In this document: piece after piece, positions 40,329-52,061 of the stretch
How the letters are laid out: each line of letters opens with the position of its first letter
How positions within the stretch are numbered: position 1 is the stretch's first letter
Origin: Ypsolopha sequella
Taxonomy: Eukaryota; Arthropoda; Insecta; Lepidoptera; Ypsolophidae
Reading direction: 5' to 3'
NCBI GenBank assembly: GCA_934047225.1
Contig: OW203993.1
Location: forward strand, 27,480,069 to 27,544,068
Length of the DNA stretch: 64,000 nt
Translations under genes and position numbers: made by a program
Notes under the pieces: model-generated
What the model saw: only the letters and a program-made list of their open reading frames with translations
Told to the model about the DNA's origin: nothing
The model's database searches: none

Positions 40329-42555
40329 TGTAAGTAAGACGGATACTTACTGTACGTAGCAGCGAACAGTAAGAATGTAACAACATACATATCGCACGTA
40401 GTCCAACACAGGAACTTATAATTCACCCGCATACGGACTGTACGTAGTGCCGTACAAGAGTGTTAGTAAGACGGATACTTACTGTATTTAGCAGCGAACA
40501 GTAAGAATGTAACAACATACATACCGCACGTAGTCCAACACAGGAACTTATAATTCACCCGCATACGTACTGTACGTAGTGCCGTACAAGAGTGTTAGTA
40601 AGACGGATACTTACTGTACGTAGCAGCGAACAGTAAGAATGTAACAACATACATACCGCACGTAGTCCAACACAGGAACTTATAATTCACCCGCATACGT
40701 ACTGTACGTAGTGCCGTACAAGAGTGTTAGTAAGACGGATACTTACTGTACGTAGCAGCGAACAGTAAGAATGTAACAACATACATACCGCACGTAGTCC
40801 AACACAGGAACTTATAATTCACCCGCATACGTACTGTACGTAGTGCCGTACAAGAGTGTTAGTAAGACGGATACTTACTGTACGTAGCAGCGAACAGTAA
40901 GAATGTAACAACATACATATCGCACGTAGTCCAACACAGGAACTTATAATTCACCCGCATACGGACTGTACGTAGTGCCGTACAAGAGTGTTAGTAAGAC
41001 GGATACTTACTGTATTTAGCAGCGAACAGTAAGAATGTAACAACATACATACCGCACGTAGTCCAACACAGGAACTTATAATTCACCCGCATACGTACTG
41101 TACGTAGTGCCGTACAAGAGTGTTAGTAAGACGGATACTTACTGTACGTAGCAGCGAACAGTAAGAATGTAACAACATACATATCGCACGTAGTCCAACA
41201 CAGGAACTTATAATTCACCCGCATACGGACTGTACGTAGTGCCGTACAAGAGTGTTAGTAAGACGGATACTTACTGTATTTAGCAGCGAACAGTAAGAAT
41301 GTAACAACATACATACCGCACGTAGTCCAACACAGGAACTTATAATTCACCCGCATACGTACTGTACGTAGTGCCGTACAAGAGTGTTAGTAAGACGGAT
41401 ACTTACTGTACGTAGCAGCGAACAGTAAGAATGTAACAACATACATATCGCACGTAGTCCAACACAGGAACTTATAATTCACCCGCATACGTACTGTACG
41501 TAGTGCCGTACAAGAGTGTTAGTAAGACGGATACTTACTGTACGTAGCAGCGAACAGTAAGAATGTAACAACATACATATCGTACGTAGTCCAACACAGG
41601 AACTTATAATTCACCCGCATACGTACTGTTCGTAGTGCCGTACAAGAGTGTTAGTAAGACGGATACTTACTGTACGTAGCAGCGAACAGTAAGAATGTAA
41701 CAACATACATACCGCACGTAGTCCAACACAGGAACTTATAATTCACCCGCATACGTACTGTACGTAGTGCCGTACAAGAGTGTTAGTAAGACGGATACTT
41801 ACTGTATTTAGCAGCGAACAGTAAGAATGTAACAACATACATACCGCACGTAGTCCAACACAGGAACTTATAATTCACCCGCATACGTACTGTACGTAGT
41901 GCCGTACAAGAGTGTTAGTAAGACGGATACTTACTGTATTTAGCAGCGAACAGTAAGAATGTAACAACATACATACCGCACGTAGTCCAACACAGGAACT
42001 TATAATTCACCCGCATACGTACTGTACGTAGTGCCGTACAAGAGTGTTAGTAAGACGGATACTTACTGTATTTAGCAGCGAACAGTAAGAATGTAACAAC
42101 ATACATACCGCACGTAGTCCAACACAGGAACTTATAATTCACCCGCATACGTACTGTACGTAGTGCCGTACAAGAGTGTTAGTAAGACGGATACTTACTG
42201 TATTTAGCAGCGAACAGTAAGAATGTAACAACATACATACCGCACGTAGTCCAACACAGGAACTTATAATTCACCCGCATACGGACTGTACGTAGTGCCG
42301 TACAAGAGTGTTAGTAAGACGGATACTTACTGTATTTAGCAGCGAACAGTAAGAATGTAACAACATACATACCGCACGTAGTCCAACACAGGAACTTATA
42401 ATTCACCCGCATACGGACTGTACGTAGTGCCGTGCAGGAGTTCAAGTAAAACGGATACTTACTGTACGTAGCAGCGTACATTAAGAATGCAACCGCATAC
42501 ATACCACACTTAGTCTAACACAGGAAGTTATAATGCACCCGCATACGAACTGTAA
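40329..42555. repeat. 132-bp satellite array, about 17 copies
   Basis: The anchor TGTTAGTAAGACGG recurs every 132 bases (40461, 40593, 40725, 40857, 40989 ...). Units alternate between a TGTACGTAGCAGCG and a TGTATTTAGCAGCG version, and between CATATCGCAC and CATACCGCAC, showing block-wise expansion. Copies are almost identical except the last, which is diverged. The array stops at the Harbinger insertion and resumes at 52062. Confidence 0.95.
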
Positions 42556-42720
42556 CGCCATGTCCTACGTGGACGACTCAACGCGAACGCGATTGCGAAA
42601 CGATCCGATGCGAATTTAATACGATGCGGAGCGATGCGGCTACTCTGTCCTACGTGCGCGCGAACCGTCCCCTCCGCGCCCTCCGCCGCCGTTCAGTTCA
42701 GTCATCATTAAACATTTGTC

Positions 42721-45700
42721 ATGGACGGACGGAAGCTAATGTTGTTGGAAAATTCATATCTTAAATATGAAATATTGAAGAAGTGTATAAAGCAGAGAAG
42801 TGGAACTAATACTGTGTACTTAGAAAGGCATACTCATGGGGAATTTCATAATTTATACCAGGATTTACGTACTCAACCCCTGTTGTTCAAGGAATACTGT
42901 CGAATGTTACCTACAACGTTTGACTATATTGTACAAGCCATTAAACATGTTCTGCAATTTACTACAACAAATTTTCAGGAACCTATTTCTGTAGAAGAAC
43001 GACTTATGGTGACTTTGAGGTAAGAAAACTATGAAATAATAAACTATGAAATAAATGTTAGAAATTACATATAATATTAATTAAGTTTAATTAGTAAGTA
43101 TGTACATAATTGCAATACTTTCACAAAGATGTGTAATAGCCATGTTGTTGAGCACTGGATTGTGGTGGGTTTAACTTTGACAGCTCCGTTAGAAGAAGCT
43201 CCTGCATCTGCGTTCTAAAATGTAATTTGTTGAGTGATGGCAACTGTTTCATGTAAGGTAATATTGATTTGAACCAAAGAAGGTCGTCGTCAGTATTATC
43301 TGGTTGATCTTCGCGAAGAATTTTCATTTTTTCTCTCTAAATATCGAGAAATGCTTCGAGACTTATATCTTTTCTTTTGCGTGTTTGTCTTGTGATAGCT
43401 GGCAACGAGGACGAAGAAGAAGGCACCGGTAACGAGGATGAAGGCGAAGGACCTGGCAACGAGGGCGATGGTGGACGATCTTGTCGAAGGCTGTTATCTA
43501 TGGACATGTTCTGTGGTATTTCTTCTGGGTAGAGCTGGGTGTTGTCATTGTCGGATGCGTTCAAGTTGAATATCTCTTCCGGACTAGCCGTGTCTGAATA
43601 CACTGACAGATCTACAGAAATGCTTTCGGAGTCTTGTGATATAATATTCCCTTCTGTTTGTCGGGGTTTCAGAACTACTGTTCACGCTAACAGCGTGACG
43701 GTATGCGCATTTCAGCGCATGCGCAGAAAATAACTCGCGACAGAATCGAGTCGCGCGCTGAGCGCTGCTCGCTCGCGCTGTTCGGCTCGCGCCGCCAACC
43801 GAGGCGCACGTCTGCGCGCGCGCGCAGCCGACTCTTTTGCCGCAACCGTCGACCGAACGATACGTGTGTACACACATTCGCGCCGCCACAACCAATATCG
43901 TGTACCCATCAGTGCAGTGTTCTAACAGTGTTGTGTTCACGTTACCACGAACTAAGACATTCAATACATCCTACTCATCCAAGACGCCAGCTTCATCAGC
44001 CCAACAAGAAGGTTCAGCTCGTCAGCGCATTCGTCGGCTCGCCCACCAACATACAAAGCAGGTCAGTGCACCCACATTGTTTCCCACAATTCTCCCGTGT
44101 CAAATCCCATCAGCCCTGCATTCCTGTAGCCAGCGGTTACATTTTGGACCTTCGAGCCGGTAGTGACCATTTTTGGTCACTTCGAGCCGGTAGTAAAACA
44201 TTTTGGCCCTTCTAACCGTTAGAACCAGCCCCCCTCTATTTACTACAGTCCATTTTCAATCCAAGAAAAATTTTGGTCCGTCGAGCGGAAAATTTTTGGT
44301 TTATATCACCCCCCGCCTCCCCCCCGCCGGCCCGTAACTTTGTTTGAATCAGCCCCCGTCGATTTACTACAGTCCATTTTCACCCGGTTACATATTTTGC
44401 CCCCATTCCCGGCAAAAAATATTTTGTGGTCTCGAATACCTATTGCGGGTAGGTAATTAGAACCGCCGCCGCCTAGAACATTCCATTTATCGGTATGGAA
44501 CCGGCCCCCTGCTCCCGGCACAGAATAAACTCACGTTCATCCCGTTTGTTATTATTATTCAGTTCAGATAATCAAGCACGTACCCAGCTTCGTTGGTCGG
44601 GGGGGGTCCGTCAAGGCAAATGATAAAAGAAATAGCAAATCGGATCTCACATATTTATTAAATATCTTTAAAAAATTATAAGATAATGTTACAGCATTTC
44701 AGTGGATGATATAATGTTATATTGTGACTTATATTCTGTAAGTTACAGCGTTAAATTTAATCGTCTTGGTTTTAAGGACATTTCGTTTAATACATCATCC
44801 ACTGAAATGGTCTGATTTGAATGGACTGACATCAAGGCCAACCCAGTTAAACGTTCATTCCCCATTTTATTGCGTAAATATGTTTTTACTCTTTTCAATG
44901 TTGAAAATGATCTCTCAACGCTTGCGGTAGAAACAGGAAGCGACGCTAACAGCTTTAGTAGCGTATGCATATGAGGATAAAATGCAGCATCGCACTTAGC
45001 TAAAACTTCTATAGCTTCTCTTTCCATTGAAGTTTGATCTGCATTTTTCCATTTTTCAGCCCATAAGTGATATTCAGTCTCCAATGTGACCTCAGACACA
45101 TCATTTAAATAAGGAAGTAGATTTGACAGATTTTGCGCATTCTCAACACATATTTTATGTGGCAATAACATTTCCAGCGTTGTCAAAATTTGTACAATGC
45201 TGCCTTCAAACCGACTTTTCAGGCTTCCAAGAAGATCATCTATACACGGAATGAAAATACTTCTTTTAAAATATTCCATCGGTGAATCCGCTGGATAATT
45301 TTCTCTGTGTACTTGTCTGCCAGTTACTCGTGGAATTGTGATAGATTCAATGCCAAACAGAGCACTGGAAAGATTTTCAGCTTTTCTGAATATCTTTCTA
45401 AATTCTTCGTCTAAGATGTTGCTTCGTAAGTTCTGGACCTGATGTATGACATCTTTTGCAAAAGTTAATGCTGAGCTTAGGTCATGCTTAGGACTTTGTA
45501 AGTACTGAGACAACGTCAATGTATAACTCAGTAATTTCTCACATACCAAAACAGATATCAAGAATGCTGGATTTTTCATTGCTGATACCAATTGTTCCGC
45601 TTTAGCTGCAATCTGTCTTCCTGTTGCCGAGACATCAAAGAGACTAATAACAATAGGTTCAATTAGCTCAACAAAAACGATAATGGCGTTATGACGCTCC

Positions 45701-48700
45701 ACAAATCTCGTTTCACAAACACCAATCAATCGTGTCCTTTTTGTCTCTGGCACTAATGCCTGAATGTGACTTTTCAGTATATGACCATTTAACGAATTAT
45801 TTCGGAATAAATTGCAAATGTCCTTTACGGTTTGTAGGCAGTTTTTAACACAAGGTGTTGTCATACCTGCACTAAGTACAAGATTCAAACGATGATTGGC
45901 ACAATGAACATAAATTGCTTTAGGGTATCTTTCTTGGATTCGTGCTTGTACGCCTTTGAACATACCACTGAAAGATCCGGCACCATCATAACCTTGCCCA
46001 ATTAGTTTTTCTAAATTTAAGCCAAGTTCTCCGCATATTTTAGCATCATATTTGTAATCGCATCACCTGTCATTTCCGTTAGTGGTATATAACATAAAAA
46101 ATCATCTTTGATTACCACTTTCTTGTTCTTGATATCAACATATCGCACACAAAAAGAAAATTGTTCGATTCCTGATACGTCTAAAGTTTCGTCTGCAAGG
46201 ATACTGAAAAACCCTGATTCGTTTACATCTTTAACAATTTTTGTTTGAATTATTTTACCGCAGATATCAATAATTTCGTTGACAATTTTAGGACTTGTAT
46301 ATAGTGAATTTTTTTTTGCATTTTCCAAATGTTCTTTGAGTTTGTTGTCACCTGATTCCACTCTTAATCTTAGTAAAGCTCTGAATTTTCCATCTCGACA
46401 ACTTTGGGCATCTAACGTTTTGGAAAGATCAGAACTCTCATCATCACCACGAAGTGCGATTTCATTTTGTCCGCAAAATATTACTGTTTTTATTATCGGT
46501 TTAATAGCCTCTCTATTTTCTAAAATTTGCTTTTTGCGGTTAGAATCGAGTTGACTGATAACAGAAAGTGTCGAATCAGCTTGTTGAGCTAAAAAATTAT
46601 TTGCTAATGTTATTGCTTCCTTATGATAGGCAGATTTTTCGTGATCACGGAATTTCTCCACTGCGTGCTTCCATTTAACGAACGGATTATCAACTAAAAC
46701 ACCTATTTTTTGATGTTGGCCCTTTCCAACGAAATCTTTGCCGAATGAGACACAATATTTGCAAAACGCACCATCAAAGTGTTTTGAATATAATAACCAT
46801 TTCCATTTTTCAGTCCAATTGCTTTGAAATTTTAACATTTTTCCACCAACATTCTTAGCGGGGAATTTAAAATCTTTTTCTGGATTAGTGAGTCCAAGAA
46901 TAGTCGTTTTCACCGCGTCTGGTACGATTTTGTTAGACGATTCATTTAATGTTAAAATATGATATCCAATATCGTGTTTATTTGGGACTTCCAGCGCAGT
47001 AACTGTTTCATTGAAACAAGTATTAGATAAGTCAGAAGTTGATGGGTGACTTGGTCCCGGTTCATTCTGTAGCGAAGCCAAATAATCAGTTGTCGGTAGA
47101 GATATACTGTCTTGTTTTGCAATATTTGATATTGATAATGATGGTGTTTCAGATTTGTTGATATTTTCCTCAAGTTTAGCAACTTTCGGCTTGAAAAAGT
47201 CGCTTATTTTAGAAATGCGTTTCATTTTTATGGAAAGTATCTTTTCGTCATTGAATGTAGGTACCCGTTAGATTCTGTAGACAATTATAAAAGAATTAGT
47301 ATACAAATACTTATCAAAAAAATTTGTAAACGCGCAGCCAAAAAATAAAAAATCGCAAAACCTAAAATGCAATATTTAACTACTAAGTGGCCTGCGCGGT
47401 GTGGTGGTCGGAAAAATCCAATCGCCGCGCAGCACCGCGCTGCTTTAAGAGTGGTTTGACCTTAAATTCACAGATAACTAGAAAACAGTACCTTGAGTGA
47501 TCAATTAACTTAGTGAAATTTCTATTCTTTTTCATAAGTTTTAAATTTTTTGCTACATTTTTGTCTTTGATATTTTTACTTTCACATACAAATAAACATT
47601 GCGTAATTAGATTAAGGTTAAAAATGCAACAATTTAAAAGTCTACCAAATAAAATAAACTTGTCCACCAAAAAAGGAATTTATTAAAAAGGCTCACCAAA
47701 ACGGATGAAAATACGGATTTGGAGAGCATTTATCCTTTTTTTTGTGAGCACTTTAATTTTAGGTTAGGTTTTGTTTGGTGAGAAATTAAACTTAAGCCAA
47801 AAATATATACTTATACTTAGTAAAAAACCACCTAATCAGCTAGTTACCGTCGTCGTCGTCGGTCAACGTGGACCGTGGTGGATCAGCAGCCGAACGCGAT
47901 GCGATGACACAAGCACACACGAACAATGCGTCGGGTGAACTGACCACTGGTTATTTTCGGTGTCGCTCGGACCAACCAGCCCGGCACGGCGTGGCGCGAG
48001 GAGGGGAGCGAGACGGGGCGGGCGGGACGCGGGATGCAGGCGGGGGTGTAAAGTTTGGTAGGCGGCCGCCGCCGGAGCGCGCGGAAACAACTCCCTGCTT
48101 TGATATTATCGCAATCAATGTATTCTATGCGACATTCGTCATGACGCCCGACCACCACCTGTACCCGCCTGCCCCGCAGATCGGAATATTTGTTTTTAAG
48201 AATTTATTTTGACATTAGAAATGTTTTTCGGGGGGGGTCCGGACCCCTAGGACCCCCCCCTTGGGTACGTCCTTGCAGATAATATAATTATATCCATTCA
48301 GCCCAATTGTTTATTACAGTCCACTATACTTCTTTATTAAACCCAAATTTTACGAGATTTTGCGAGATATTTTTTTCGGTGCGAGTATAAATTTGCCTTT
48401 GTTCCGTGTAGTTACGTATTACATATATACATACGTATTACGTATATTACTAAGGTTTGATTTGCATCATTGGATTGTCCGCTCATTTAGATCCGATTTC
48501 GGCTAACATTCTTTGTTTGTTTACGCGCTCGAGGCAGTAGGTAGGTATTTTATTCTATAAATAGAATTTTCGACGACTGATGTTTTGTTGTAAATATACT
48601 GTTATGATATTTTGGTGAACAAGTTGATCAGCCCTTTTCGATATTTAATGTTACGGTAATCTCGTGCCGCAGTGATATATTGCCGTCAGTTTTTTCGTGT

Positions 48701-51674
48701 TATTGTCTAACAAGTTGATCAGCCCTTTTCGATATTTAATGTTACGGTAATCTCGTGTCGCAGTGATATATTGCCGACAGTTTTTTCGTGTTATTGTCTG
48801 CCTTTTTAACTGGGTATATATAGCACAAATATAGTAAACAATTTTTTTTTTCTCTTCTCATCTCTGATCTTATTGTTAATGGTACACATATAGGGTGTTC
48901 CACGTTGGTTCAGCTCATATACAGGTTGTTTTTAAAAAAAAAAAAAAAAAATTTTTTTCTCTCTGTCGTGTTTATTTTCCGTGTTCCGTTTGAACATAGC
49001 CTTTGTTATTTCGGCCCGCGCCAGTTACAAGCTATCCGCACGTTGGAGTTGGTAGCGCTCAAGTTTTAATAACTCATTTTCACATATAGTCACACTCATC
49101 ACACATTCAATCAGCACATACACACTCAGCTCATTTTCACTCACACATTCAATCAGCACATACACACTCAGCTCATTTTCACTCACACATTCACTCATCA
49201 CATACACATTCAGCTCATTTTCACTCAATGAAACCAGCACTCAGCGCACTCAGCACACTCATCACACACACACTCATCACACACACACTCATCACATACA
49301 CACTCAGTTCATTTTCACTCAATGACTTCAACTCCAACAGAGAATTCTTGTAACTCCGCACAACGTGTAGTGAACGTCACTAACACACCAATTTTGTTGC
49401 CAACCGTCTCACTTAAAATAGCAAACGTACATGGTCAATTTCACTCAGCACGAGCCCTGTTAGGTTTTATCTCACGTCGCGGTACTCCAGTTCTCATTCG
49501 CTCAGACTGCGGCACAAACTATGTAGGTGCTAGGAATCAGCTCATTGAAGTTCAGAACTTCCTCAGGTCAGACAATGATGCAATCACTCACAAGCTCGCG
49601 AATCAGCACATAACTTGGTTCGGCTCTCTGCACGAAATAATACTCAACTCAAGACCCCTCTGCCCGATTTCATCCGACCCTACGGACTTTGAACCTCTCA
49701 CGGCCGGACATTTCATTATTGGTCGTCCGCTCACCGCTCTACCTGAGCAGTCTTTTGACGACAGACCCATATCTGCTCTTAAACGGTTTCAACTCATTCA
49801 AGCGCTCTCTCAGCGCTTTTGGACTCTCTGGTCCAGATCCTACCTCCATACCCTGCAAACCCGCTCCAAATGGCTCTCCCCTTCTTCCCCTCCTCAAGTG
49901 GGTGAACTGGTCCTCATCAAAGAGGATGACCTGCCTCCGCTCCAATGGAAGTTGGGGAGAATTCTCCGCACGATACCTGGCAAGGATGGAGTGATCCGAG
50001 TTGTGGATCTGGACACAGCTCATGGAAATCTGCGACGACCTGTGTTCAAGATAGCCAGGCTGCCGTTGGATTCAGCTCAAGAGGAGCCGCAGCCCCGGCC
50101 CCCCCAGGATGTTCACGCTAACAGCGTGACGGTATGCGCATTTCAGCGCATGCGCAGAAAATAACTCGCGACAGAATCGAGTCGCGCGCTGAGCGCTGCT
50201 CGCTCGCGCTGTTCGGCTCGCGCCGCCAACCGAGGCGCACGTCTGCGCGCGCGCGCAGCCGACTCTTTCGCCGCAACCGTCGACCGAACGATACGTGTGT
50301 ACACACATTCGCGCCGCCACAACCAATATCGTGTACCCATCAGTGCAGTGTTCTAACAGTGTTGTGTTCACGTTACCACGAACTAAGACATTCAATACAT
50401 CCTACTCATCCAAGACGCCAGCTTCATCAGCCCAACAAGAAGGTTCAGCTCGTCAGCGCATTCGTCGGCTCGCCCACCAACATACAAAGCAGTCAGTGCA
50501 CCCACATTGTTTCCCACAATTCTCCCGTGTCAAATCCCATCAGCCCTGCATTCCTGTAGCCAGCGGTTACAACTACTTTTAAAAAAGACATGGCCTCAAA
50601 ATGTGGCCATGTGCCTGTATACTTCGGCTCATTATCGGCGTCAGTCCCAGAACGTGGCTTAGGAATTTTTTTTAATTCTTTACTAAACGTGTCTCTCAAA
50701 TTTTTCCATTTTTTCTTAGTCGTTTCACCTGAAAAAAGAAAAAGAATTAAAAACTTAATATTTTGCATTATTTCAGGTATTTGGCCACAGGTATACAATT
50801 TCGGCAACTCGCTTTCTCGTTCAGAATTTCAAAATCTGCTATTTCTACAATCGTACCACAAGTTTGCAAAGCTATATGGACTCAATTAGTTAGGAAACAC
50901 ATGCCCGAACCTTCAGAAGATAGCTTTAAAAACATAGCGCAATGTTTTTGGGACAGATGGCAGTTTCCTAATTGCATTGGATGTATTGACGGAAAGCACA
51001 TTCGCATAATAAAACCAAAAAAGAGTGGTTCCATGTATTATAATTACAAATCCTTTTTTTCGATTGGGTTGTTAGCAGTCACTGACGCAAATTATAAGTT
51101 TGTAATAATAAATGTGGGTTCCTATGGAAAAGACAACGATGCCGGTGTTTTTGAGGAATGCCCCTTTCGAAGAGCAATAGAACAAGGAAGATTAAAAATA
51201 CCTAAAGAACAAGTATTACCGGGCTCTAATATCATAGCTCCGTATGTGCTCCTTGGAGATGCGGCGTTTCCTTTAAAGAAATACCTGTTGCGACCTTTTC
51301 CAGAAAAGTCAACGGTTAAAGGGGACGCCAAAGATAATTATAATTATCGCTTATCTCGAGCCAGAATGGTGGTGGAATGTTCTTTTGGTTCAATAACTTC
51401 TAAATTCAGAATTCTACATAAATCTATCGAAACTAATGTTACAAATGCAGTTCATATCGTCAAAGCCATATGTTTACTACACAATATTATAAGGGATCTT
51501 GAATCAATAAATGAGAATGAGTTAATGTCTTTCCGAAAAACATATCAAAATATGACACAAACACAAAGACATAATTCTCAAAGAAGATTCAATGCTACAT
51601 CACGAGCAGCCGCACAGGCAAGAGAAAACTTTAAACTGTATTTCGAGCAACATCCTTTGCCAAGAATGTTATAA
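42721..51674 (+). CDS. Harbinger DDE_4 transposase, exons 42721-43019 and 50777-51674
   Basis: Exon 1 ends TTGAG|GTAAGA and exon 2 starts after TTTCAG, joining in frame to give ...VTLRYLATGIQFRQLAFSFRIS, the conserved Harbinger L-R-x-L-A-T-G block with its helix-turn-helix. The joined protein is 398 residues. Catalytic residues are Asp171 (CIDGKHI), Asp261 (LLGDAAF) and Glu300 (MVVECSFG). The intron is now 7.76 kb because it contains the LTR retrotransposon; without it the intron is about 860 bp. No stops interrupt either exon. The protein normally works with the Myb/MADF-like partner encoded on the opposite strand. Confidence 0.9.
43674..43678 (+). repeat. Left 5-bp TSD of LTR retrotransposon
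   Basis: ACTAC, repeated at 50572-50576. Confidence 0.9.
43679..44141 (+). repeat. 5' LTR, 463 bp
   Basis: Starts TGTTCACGCTAACAG and ends CAGCGGTTACA. It is GC-rich with a GCGCATGCGC palindrome at 43715-43724 and many GCGC blocks. It differs from the 3' LTR by about two changes (T/C in CTCTTTTGCC and one extra G in GCAGGTCAG). Confidence 0.93.
43715..43724. promoter_or_regulatory. NRF-1/ewg-like GCGCATGCGC in the LTR
   Basis: A palindromic core, 37 bases into the LTR and repeated in the 3' LTR near 50145. A promoter role is inferred. Confidence 0.35.
44142..44564. other. Untranslated leader of the LTR element
   Basis: Directly after the LTR the sequence ATTTTGGACCTTCGAGCCGG may hold the primer binding site (TGG start). 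CTTCGAGCCGGTAG occurs twice and ATTTACTACAGTCCATTTTC twice. C-rich tracts follow. Not coding. Confidence 0.45.
44573..48275. mobile_element. hAT transposon nested in the LTR element, perfect 8-bp TSD
   Basis: CAGATAAT flanks both sides (44565-44572 and 48276-48283). Ends are CAAGCACGTACCCA and, inverted, CAAGGACGTACCCA. Both are followed by G/C-rich runs. The 3703-bp element encodes one transposase on the minus strand with a single frameshift. The 5' side (47226-48275) is non-coding apart from GC-rich bases near 47840-48190 that may be the promoter. Confidence 0.93.
44743..47225 (-). pseudogene. hAT transposase with TTF-type finger and DUF4371-like core, one frameshift
   Basis: The ATG at 47225 opens 402 codons: FKFPAKNVGGKM.. 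and KWLLYSKHFDGAFCKYC (a TTF/ZMYM-type Cys motif), then ESGFFSILADETLDVSGIEQ with a candidate catalytic Asp. The frame stops at 46017, yet the next frame continues without a break: LEKLIGQGYDGAGS (second Asp), VHCANHRLNLVLS, and the C-terminal dimerisation block VSTASVERSFSTLKRVKTYL. A one-base change near 46020-46030 explains the shift. Apart from this, the gene is full length. Confidence 0.87.
48284..49321. other. Non-coding interior of the LTR element with tandem repeats
   Basis: A 90-bp unit (AACAAGTTGATCAGCCCTTT...) is duplicated at 48619-48708 and 48709-48798 with few differences. From about 49070 to 49320 CACTCA/CACACA-rich minisatellite units (ATTCAATCAGCACATACACA) repeat up to the ATG of the remnant ORF. 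Confidence 0.8.
49322..50164 (+). pseudogene. Bel/Pao-type pol remnant (integrase C-terminus), running into the 3' LTR
   Basis: The frame starts with an N-terminal stretch and a protease-like piece (LLPTVSLKIANVHGQF), which joins directly to integrase residues around the second catalytic Asp (VLIRSDCGTNYVGA). After HKLANQHITW the segment with the catalytic Glu is missing, and the frame resumes at LNSRPLCPISSDP and the Bel/Pao C-terminal domain (LGRILRTIPGKDGVIRVVDL). So at least two in-frame deletions removed reverse transcriptase, RNase H and part of integrase. The last 18 codons come from the LTR. It is not expected to be enzymatic. Confidence 0.8.
50110..50571 (+). repeat. 3' LTR, 462 bp
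   Basis: Starts TGTTCACGCTAACAG, ends CAGCGGTTACA, and is followed by ACTAC (50572-50576). Confidence 0.93.
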
Positions 51675-52061
51675 TAATAAACAAATAATAATATGTTGTA
51701 CTTACTTGTAGTCCCAATTATTTTAGCCACAGCCTCCCATTCGCGGTGCGATAATAACCGGTTGTGATAACTTTTAGTCCTTTTGTCCCATAATGTAGGA
51801 CGTTCTTGGATAGCATTAATAAGAAGTTCTACCTCCGACATTACAATTTTTGCTTGAAAAAAAAATATGGCCGACGCGTCCACTTCGCGCGAAAATATCA
51901 AGCCAACTGATCGCGTTCGCTTCATTTCGCGCCGCTCCGCACCGCACCCCACGTGCGTTTGGTCACGTAGGCCACTTCAATAGGTTTCGAATGTTTGTTG
52001 TTTTCGCGCCGCGCCACGCCGCTTCGCGTTCGCGTCTAGATCGCTCACGCAGGACGTCGCG

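Larger units (their letters stand above)
43679..50571. mobile_element. Bel/Pao-like LTR retrotransposon, internally deleted, with nested hAT
   Basis: Two LTRs starting TG and ending CA, and a 5-bp duplication ACTAC, bound a 6893-bp element. Inside are a 5' leader, a hAT insertion (44573-48275), tandem repeats, and a short pol remnant with a Bel/Pao-type integrase C-terminus. Reverse transcriptase and RNase H are absent, so it could only have moved with help from a complete relative. Near-identical LTRs mean a recent insertion, and the hAT is more recent still, because it interrupts the interior. Confidence 0.9.
43121..51841 (-). pseudogene. MADF/BESS partner gene of Harbinger, disrupted by LTR insertion
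   Basis: Exon 1 (51706-51841, ATG at 51841) encodes the first half of a MADF DNA-binding domain (LLINAIQERPTLWDKRTKSY). A GT-AG intron in phase 1 leads to exon 2 from 50728 with the second half (TTKKKWKNLRDTFSKELKK). The LTR element enters at 50571/43679. The same frame continues at 43678 with an acidic, Ser/Pro-rich linker and reaches a TAG at 43337-43339, beyond which the frame still encodes a BESS motif (DDLLWFKSILPYMKQLPSLN) to 43121. So one insertion and one in-frame stop disable it. Confidence 0.75.
42556..52061. mobile_element. PIF/Harbinger transposon inserted in the 132-bp satellite
   Basis: The left end is CGCCATGTCCTACGTG and the right end, inverted, CGCGACGTCCTGCGTG. Similarity continues to ACGCGAACGCGA. 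The flanks TAA and TAT replace the satellite's TAC..., consistent with a 3-bp T-x-x-type duplication that has mutated. The element encodes a two-exon DDE_4 transposase (plus) and an antisense MADF/BESS protein, the two-gene set of Harbinger elements. It was later hit by an LTR retrotransposon. Confidence 0.85.

Noticed and set aside
40329..42555. Regular repeats resembling a CRISPR array
   Set aside because: The 132-bp units are contiguous with no unique spacers, in a eukaryotic genome.
43584..44215. Long frames on both strands in the 5' LTR, Arg/Ala-rich
   Set aside because: GC-rich LTR DNA lacks stop codons by composition. The same frames recur in the 3' LTR, and no domain is seen.
47863..48212. 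Overlapping Pro/Arg-rich frames on both strands
   Set aside because: A GC-rich promoter-like zone inside the nested hAT. No family motif.
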